From NCBI RefSeq assembly GCF_004375085.3, contig NZ_SNAQ03000003.1:124001-188000 (forward strand): a stretch of DNA of 64,000 bases. The letters are read 5' to 3'. Below are positions 59,857 to 64,000 of the stretch, one piece after another. Position 1 is the stretch's first letter. Every line of letters begins with the position of its first letter. The translations under genes were made by a program, and so were the position numbers. Source of the stretch: Lewinella sp. W8. GTDB taxonomy: Bacteria > Bacteroidota > Bacteroidia > Chitinophagales > Saprospiraceae. Below the pieces are notes generated by a model that saw only the letters and a list, made by a program, of their open reading frames with translations, had not been told where the DNA came from and did not search any database.

Positions 59857-61134
59857 TTAGAGAATGATCACCCAACCCGCGCCCACATAACTGCCCCGTG
59901 CAATGGTACCGACGCCCGATTGGAAATAGAAATTGTTGTTGATGTCCTGCGGGCCTACGGCACCCATGCTCCCGTGCCGGTGGGCATAAAAGAGGGAAAG
60001 CTTGGTGTTGGGGTTGAAGTAAAGGTTGGCCCCGATATCCAGGCCGCCGTCCCCGCCGGCAAAGGACCGGAGTGCATTGGCGGCCGCCACGTCTTCTGCT
60101 TCTTCCGGTCCCCGGAAGTACCAGTAACTCACCACCGGTTCCAGCACGTAGCCCCGGAAGACCGGTAGGTTTTTTCCTGCGCGAACGTAGCCGGTAGCAC
60201 TGTGGGTGGAGGTGCCCGTCAACCCCGTTCGGTGGAGCTGAAAGTATTCTCCGTCGAGGTGGAACCCATGGGTGTTGTAGAGCCATTCGATGCCGTAGGC
60301 GGTGTTCTCCCGAAAGAGGTCAGATTTTCCCTGTCGGGCGGCTGCCACCCCGAGGGTCAGGCCGTGTCGTTTCCCAAAGTAGTTGACGCGGTGGCCAGAG
60401 GCATATCCGGCGCTTTCCGGATCCCCGAAGTGGACCGCCATGCGGCCGACCAGTAGGGGGCTATAGGCCGCTCCGGTAGAGTTTCCGGACAGCGATTGGA
60501 ATACCGGGTTCAATACGGCGGCTTCATACGTCAGGTGCAGCGGGTGCTGTTTTCCGGTGAACTGTCCGGCGAGCATCACCCCCGTAGCCCGACCGGGACC
60601 GGTTCCCACCAGGTGGCGGCGCAGGTAATTTTGCGACCAGGCCTTCTCAAAGGAATTGCTGCGCAGGGCCGCCGTGGTGCTCTCCCGGCCGATCGGTGCC
60701 GCCATGTAGCCGGCCAGGAGGTTGAGGCGATCGTCTTCTGGCCGGATTTGCCACCGAACGATGGCGTTCCAGAGGCGAAAGCCGGGGGAGGATCCATTGT
60801 TCGTGCCACCCTCCGTTGCGGCCAGGAGGTCGTGACCGACGAGGTCCAGGGCCGCGGTGAGCTTAAAGCTCAAGGTTTGGTAGGGTTGACCGGAAATACT
60901 CAACCGACTGCGGCGGAGTTGAGGAGTGAAGCGATTGTCTACCGGCAGCAGCTCCCCACTGTCCTCGTCCAGCACGCGCATCCCGTGGGTATAGGTTCCC
61001 CACAGTTGGAAGCCCACGCTTGCCCGGATGTTGAAGTCCTCGAGCACTTTGGTAAAGGCAGAAGAATCGGTTTGGGCATAGGAAGGACTGCCCATCAAGA
61101 TGATGGGAAAAAGGAGAAGTACTACACGAAACAT
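59857..61134 (-). CDS. Phosphate-selective-porin-like outer-membrane protein
   Basis: 425 residues. A signal peptide (about 1-20, SYAQ) is followed by a porin O/P-like barrel: SVGFQLWGTYTHGMRV, FTPQLRRSRLSISGQPYQTLSFKLTAALD, LWNAIVRWQIRP and a C-terminal strand (GVGTIARGSYVGAGWVIIL). It probably provides a path for anions across the outer membrane. It follows the two YeeE/YedE genes on the same strand, so it may serve sulfate or thiosulfate passage in the second CstB operon. That link is inferred from order only, and a repeat element interrupts the run (61154-61256). Confidence 0.75.
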   Translation of the reverse strand: MFRVVLLLFPIILMGSPSYAQTDSSAFTKVLEDFNIRASVGFQLWGTYTHGMRVLDEDSGELLPVDNRFTPQLRRSRLSISGQPYQTLSFKLTAALDLVGHDLLAATEGGTNNGSSPGFRLWNAIVRWQIRPEDDRLNLLAGYMAAPIGRESTTAALRSNSFEKAWSQNYLRRHLVGTGPGRATGVMLAGQFTGKQHPLHLTYEAAVLNPVFQSLSGNSTGAAYSPLLVGRMAVHFGDPESAGYASGHRVNYFGKRHGLTLGVAAARQGKSDLFRENTAYGIEWLYNTHGFHLDGEYFQLHRTGLTGTSTHSATGYVRAGKNLPVFRGYVLEPVVSYWYFRGPEEAEDVAAANALRSFAGGDGGLDIGANLYFNPNTKLSLFYAHRHGSMGAVGPQDINNNFYFQSGVGTIARGSYVGAGWVIIL

Positions 61135-61153
61135 GGTTATTCAGGTTAAACCT

Positions 61154-61256
61154 GGCACCTGCGCTACGTCGCATTCTATTAGAATCGACGATCCCGACGA
61201 GCTGAGTGGAACTCGGGAACGTCGCAATACTTATTGGGCGCAAACGCGCAGGTGCC
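61154..61256. repeat. 103-bp element bounded by GGCACCTGCGC / GCGCAGGTGCC
   Basis: Perfect 11-bp terminal inverted repeat. Its left half (61153-61206) is the second, inverted copy of the 10841-10893 repeat, with the covarying hairpin ATTCTA-T-TAGAAT at 61173-61185. It sits between the YeeE/YedE genes and the porin gene. Confidence 0.65.
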
Positions 61257-61263
61257 AAGTTGA

Positions 61264-61677
61264 TTAGTGCGGCAGTTTTGGTCGGAAGACGCCGTAGAGA
61301 TAGGTGCCGAGTACCGCGCCGAGAATGACGATGCCGATCATCCATACCCCGTGACCGAGGAGGGTGAACATCGGCCCCGGACAGGCACCCGTCATGGCCC
61401 AACCCAGGCCGAAAATGGTGCCCCCGAACAGGTAGCGGGGGATACTCATATTCTTAGGGTTGAGCTTGAGTTCATCCCCGGTGATGGCTTTGATCTTGAG
61501 TTGCTTGGCGAGAAAAACCCCCAGGGCACCCGTCACGACAGCCGTGCCGATGATGCCGTACATGTGGAAGCTCTCGAAGCGAAACATTTCCTGAATGCGG
61601 AACCAGGATACGGCTTCGGATTTGGTCATGATGAAGCCAAATACCGTACCGATAAAGAGATAGAAAAGCGTACGCAT
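61264..61677 (-). CDS. YeeE/YedE-family (DUF6691) transporter half
   Basis: 137 residues with four transmembrane helices. The conserved GACPGPMFTLLGHG (Cys about 105) matches the pore-lining cysteine motif of thiosulfate-type YeeE/YedE transporters. These short proteins work in pairs, and the other half is the gene directly upstream (8-base gap). The pair probably imports or exports thiosulfate or a similar sulfur species across the inner membrane. Confidence 0.82.
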   Translation of the reverse strand: MRTLFYLFIGTVFGFIMTKSEAVSWFRIQEMFRFESFHMYGIIGTAVVTGALGVFLAKQLKIKAITGDELKLNPKNMSIPRYLFGGTIFGLGWAMTGACPGPMFTLLGHGVWMIGIVILGAVLGTYLYGVFRPKLPH

Positions 61678-61685
61678 GGCTCAGA

Positions 61686-62258
61686 TTATAGTTGAAGGAT
61701 GAAGGGAAGGATGAACCAACTCATCAGCAGTCCGCCGATGAAAAATCCGATGACGGCAATCAGGGAGGGAAGCTGGAGGTTGGACAGGCCGCTGATGGCG
61801 TGTCCACTCGTACATCCACCCGCCCAGCGGGTACCGAAGCCAACCAGTAGGCCGCCGATCAGGGCGTAAAGGATGCCTCCGAGTGAGAAGATTTTCTCGG
61901 TGCTAAACAGTTCGGCGGGAACAAAGTCGCTTTCCGCCGTTGGGCCATCAATGCCGATGGAATTCAGGTAGGATACCGTTTCGGTGGATACTTCCGCCGG
62001 AGCACTGGCGGGAAGGACCGAGGTGGCCAACCAGCCGCCAATCACGGCACCGCCGATGAACAGCAGATTCCAACGTTGGGCTTTCCAATCGAAGCGGAAA
62101 AACTCCACGTTCTTTCCGGCGCCGGCAATACTGCACATCGTACGCAGGTTGCCCGAGACACCAAATTCCTTGCCGGCGTAGAGCAGGACAAACATCACCG
62201 TGGCAATGGCGAATCCGCTTACGGACCAGTGCCAGGGTTCTGAAATTAATTCTAGCAT
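61686..62258 (-). CDS. YeeE/YedE-family thiosulfate transporter half
   Basis: 190 residues with five or so helices and the hallmark GTRWAGGCTSGHAISGLS (Cys about 143). This matches TsuA-like transporters, in which cysteines relay the thiosulfate ion. It pairs with the shorter gene immediately downstream. Together they follow the second CstB-like gene, whose product forms or uses thiosulfate. Confidence 0.85.
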   Translation of the reverse strand: MLELISEPWHWSVSGFAIATVMFVLLYAGKEFGVSGNLRTMCSIAGAGKNVEFFRFDWKAQRWNLLFIGGAVIGGWLATSVLPASAPAEVSTETVSYLNSIGIDGPTAESDFVPAELFSTEKIFSLGGILYALIGGLLVGFGTRWAGGCTSGHAISGLSNLQLPSLIAVIGFFIGGLLMSWFILPFILQL

Positions 62259-62277
62259 AGTTTCTTTTTTGAGGGAA

Positions 62278-62301
62278 GGGTGGAGGCCGAGGCCTCCACC
62301 C
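62278..62301 (-). terminator. Intergenic hairpin between the CstB-like gene and the YeeE/YedE pair
   Basis: GGGTGGAGGCC-GA-GGCCTCCACCC, an 11-bp perfect stem. On the minus strand it is followed by TTCCCTCAAAAAAG, so there is no T run; it is more likely an intra-operon stability or processing hairpin. Confidence 0.5.
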
Positions 62302-62327
62302 CTATGTTGTTGTGTTGTTGAATATGA

Positions 62328-63779
62328 TTAAACAACAGCGGCAAGGGCCTCATCGATGACCTCCTGGGACATCTTGCTGGGGCACAAATAGTCGGTTTTT
62401 GACAATTCGGTCTCTTTTAGGCCCTTCCAGCCTTCCCGAATGTTGACCAGGTGCTCAAAACCGCGGGCCCGGAGGATGGAGGCGGCGATCACGGACCGGT
62501 ATCCACTACCACAGTGCAGGTAGTAGGTTTTGTCCCGGTCCAGTTTATTCATGTTGCTGTTGATGTAGTCCAGAGGGAAGTTGGTGGCATCCGTAAGGTG
62601 CTCGGAGAGGAACTCCGTGGGCTTGCGGGTATCGAGGATTTCTCCGTCCAATTCCTGCTGGGCCTTCTCCACGAAGGCTGCGGGATCGATGTTGGCGATG
62701 GTGTCGATTTCCTTGCCCGCGGCCCGCCAGGCTTCGATGCCTCCCTTCAGGTACCCGAGGCTGTGGTCGTAGCCCACGCGGCTGAGCCGGGTGACGACCT
62801 CTTCGGCACGTCCCTCGGGAGCTACGATCAGAATGGGCTGGCGAATATCAACGATCAGCGCGCCCACCCAGGGAGCGAAGCTACCGTCAATCCCGATGAA
62901 AATACTGTTCGGGATGTGGGCCTCGGTGAAGGCCTCGCGGTCGCGGGTGTCCAGAATGAGGGCTTCCTCCGCTTCGGCGATGGTCTCGAATTCTTCGGGA
63001 CTCAGGGCACGGTCTCCCCGTTGCAGCACCTCAGTGAAGCTGTCGTAGCCGGCCTTATTCATCATGGCGTTTTCGGCGAAGTACTGAGGGGGAGGTAGCA
63101 GGCCCGCCGTAACCTCCGCGATAAATTCCTCCCGCGTCATGTTCTCGCGGAGCGCGTAGTTGGTTTGCTTTTGTTCTCCGAGCAGGCCGAAGGTTTCCTT
63201 GCTCAGGTTTTTACCGCAGGCAGATCCCGCCCCGTGGGCGGGATAAACGATAACCTCGTCGGCCAGGGGCATGATCTTTTCCCGCAGGCTGTCGAAGAGG
63301 TATCCGGCCAGATCTTCTTTGGTCACCGAACCCTGCTTGATGGCCAGGTCGGGGCGACCAACGTCACCCAGGAACAGGGTGTCACCGGTGAAAATGGCGT
63401 AATCCTTGCCGTTTTCGTCCTGCAGTAAGAAAGTGCTGGACTCCATGGTGTGACCCGGAGTATGCAGTACTTTGAAACTGATGTTGCCTACTTTAAGAAT
63501 TTCTCCATCCTTCGCGGAGTGAATATCATAATTGGTTTCGGCCATGGGGCCATACACGATGGTTGCTCCCGTTGCTTTGGCCAGGTCGAGGTGACCGGAG
63601 ACAAAGTCGGCGTGGAAGTGCGTCTCAAAAATATACTTGAGTTTGGCCCCCGTTTTTTCCAGTTTATCCAGGTAGGGCTTGGTCTCCCGGAGGGGGTCAA
63701 TGATAACGGCTTCTCCCGCACTTTCAATGTAGTAAGCTCCCTGGGCCAGGCAGCCGGTATAAATTTGTTCAACTTTCAT
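62328..63779 (-). CDS. CstB-like persulfide dioxygenase-rhodanese, paralog 2
   Basis: 483 residues, same three-domain plan as the gene at 51514. The metallo-beta-lactamase domain has THFHADF (about 53-59), HTPGHT, FTGDTLFLGDVGRPD and YPAHGAGSACGK. A cysteine-free rhodanese domain follows, then a catalytic one (HCGSGYRS, Cys423). Long stretches are identical to paralog 1, but the active loop (CGSGYRS versus CAGGYRS) and a ~20-residue C-terminal extension (YLCPSKMSQEVIDEALAAVV) differ. It begins an apparent operon with the YeeE/YedE pair, and a CRP/FNR-type box lies upstream. Confidence 0.9.
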   Translation of the reverse strand: MKVEQIYTGCLAQGAYYIESAGEAVIIDPLRETKPYLDKLEKTGAKLKYIFETHFHADFVSGHLDLAKATGATIVYGPMAETNYDIHSAKDGEILKVGNISFKVLHTPGHTMESSTFLLQDENGKDYAIFTGDTLFLGDVGRPDLAIKQGSVTKEDLAGYLFDSLREKIMPLADEVIVYPAHGAGSACGKNLSKETFGLLGEQKQTNYALRENMTREEFIAEVTAGLLPPPQYFAENAMMNKAGYDSFTEVLQRGDRALSPEEFETIAEAEEALILDTRDREAFTEAHIPNSIFIGIDGSFAPWVGALIVDIRQPILIVAPEGRAEEVVTRLSRVGYDHSLGYLKGGIEAWRAAGKEIDTIANIDPAAFVEKAQQELDGEILDTRKPTEFLSEHLTDATNFPLDYINSNMNKLDRDKTYYLHCGSGYRSVIAASILRARGFEHLVNIREGWKGLKETELSKTDYLCPSKMSQEVIDEALAAVV

Positions 63780-63806
63780 GGTTAGTCATTATTTGATTGA
63801 ATACTG

Positions 63807-63852
63807 CAAAATTATGGGTGACGGAATCCGGGAATCGGTGATGCCCGTCACA
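63807..63852 (-). promoter_or_regulatory. CRP/FNR-type site and -7 element upstream of CstB-like gene 2
   Basis: GGTGA-TGCCCG-TCACA (63837-63852), one mismatch from TGTGA-N6-TCACA. On the minus strand TAATTTTG (63814-63807) is a perfect -7 element, with box centre 30.5 bases upstream, the same geometry as at 44635 and 52985. Confidence 0.68.
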
Positions 63853-63926
63853 TTAGGCGATCGGATCGGTAATTATTTGATGAATGGGGACTACACTCCC
63901 CTTAGAATCACCGAACCGCTACGTGC

Positions 63927-64000
63927 CTAAAGGTTGGCTTGGGTCGCGTATTGGGGGGGCAGACGGGTTTCGGCAACCTTATCCACGGCGGCACCAACAC
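63927..64000 (-). CDS. C-terminal fragment of an unidentified minus-strand gene
   Basis: From the window edge the minus strand reads about 23 codons ending GAAVDKVAETRLPPQYATQANL and a TAG at 63929-63927. Composition is plausible for coding, but only the last residues are inside the window, so identity and reality are uncertain. Confidence 0.35.
   Translation of the reverse strand, partial: VGAAVDKVAETRLPPQYATQANL

Noticed and set aside
1-64000. tRNA, rRNA, transposase or phage genes
   Set aside because: No cloverleaf-type TPsiC signature, rRNA segment, transposase or phage structural gene was recognised anywhere in the window.

Overview
The window is bacterial, G+C-rich and gene-dense. It most likely comes from a marine-type Bacteroidota, perhaps a Saprospiria/Lewinella-like lineage. 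Support for this: C-terminal Por/type IX secretion sorting domains (vWA protein at 11562, DUF4331 protein at 14753), a SusC-style carboxypeptidase-regulatory domain with a VVVVGYG box, S24-type HTH regulators, and promoters of the TTG-N19-TAnnTTTG type (clearest at 804-833). The lineage is inferred; no rRNA or tRNA gene is visible to confirm it.

Layout. 1-10.8 kb is ordinary metabolism: a partial S24 regulator, a methionine/glutamine aminotransferase with an omega-amidase, an EEP-family membrane hydrolase lacking an obvious start codon, an exported PPDK-like protein with permuted domain order, an HGSNAT-like acyltransferase, and the threonine-to-glycine pair tdh-kbl. 10.8-20.4 kb holds a 92-bp/38-bp tandem repeat array, a secreted vWA protein, a three-gene operon (two DUF4331 paralogs and a TPR lipoprotein) with hairpins between the genes, and a lipoprotein metallo-hydrolase. 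20.4-34.2 kb holds arginine decarboxylase behind a perfect palindrome, an M14 peptidase, a FIST sensor with a hybrid histidine kinase, an SDR/membrane protein/AraC cluster and argS. 35-40.6 kb is trpEG, then trpBA-miaA, preceded by a classical tryptophan attenuator (leader peptide with three consecutive Trp codons plus a terminator). trpD, trpC and trpF are missing between trpG and trpB, where a 144-bp mobile element sits. 41-44.6 kb holds an M28 peptidase, an SSADH-like dehydrogenase and an unknown membrane protein.

44.6-63.9 kb is a sulfide oxidation island resembling the mitochondrial pathway. A type II (SQOR-like) sulfide:quinone oxidoreductase, a lipoprotein double rhodanese, a TAT-exported sulfite oxidase with a membrane cytochrome c, two CstB-like persulfide dioxygenase-rhodaneses and two YeeE/YedE thiosulfate-transporter halves together could take sulfide to persulfide, then sulfite or thiosulfate, then sulfate. 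SQR and both CstB-like genes share a CRP/FNR-type palindrome (TGTGA-N6-TCACA-like) centred about 30 bp upstream of a TAnnTTTG-type -7 element, which implies one regulon. Inserted among these are an AT-rich orphan gene, an exported metacaspase fused to an FGE-sulfatase-like domain, a cytochrome c-DUF3365 fusion and several envelope proteins.

The intergenic DNA is rich in short structured repeats. The best case is a 144-bp element present twice with 10-bp flanking direct repeats and compensatory hairpin changes. At least five further inverted-repeat families are visible.
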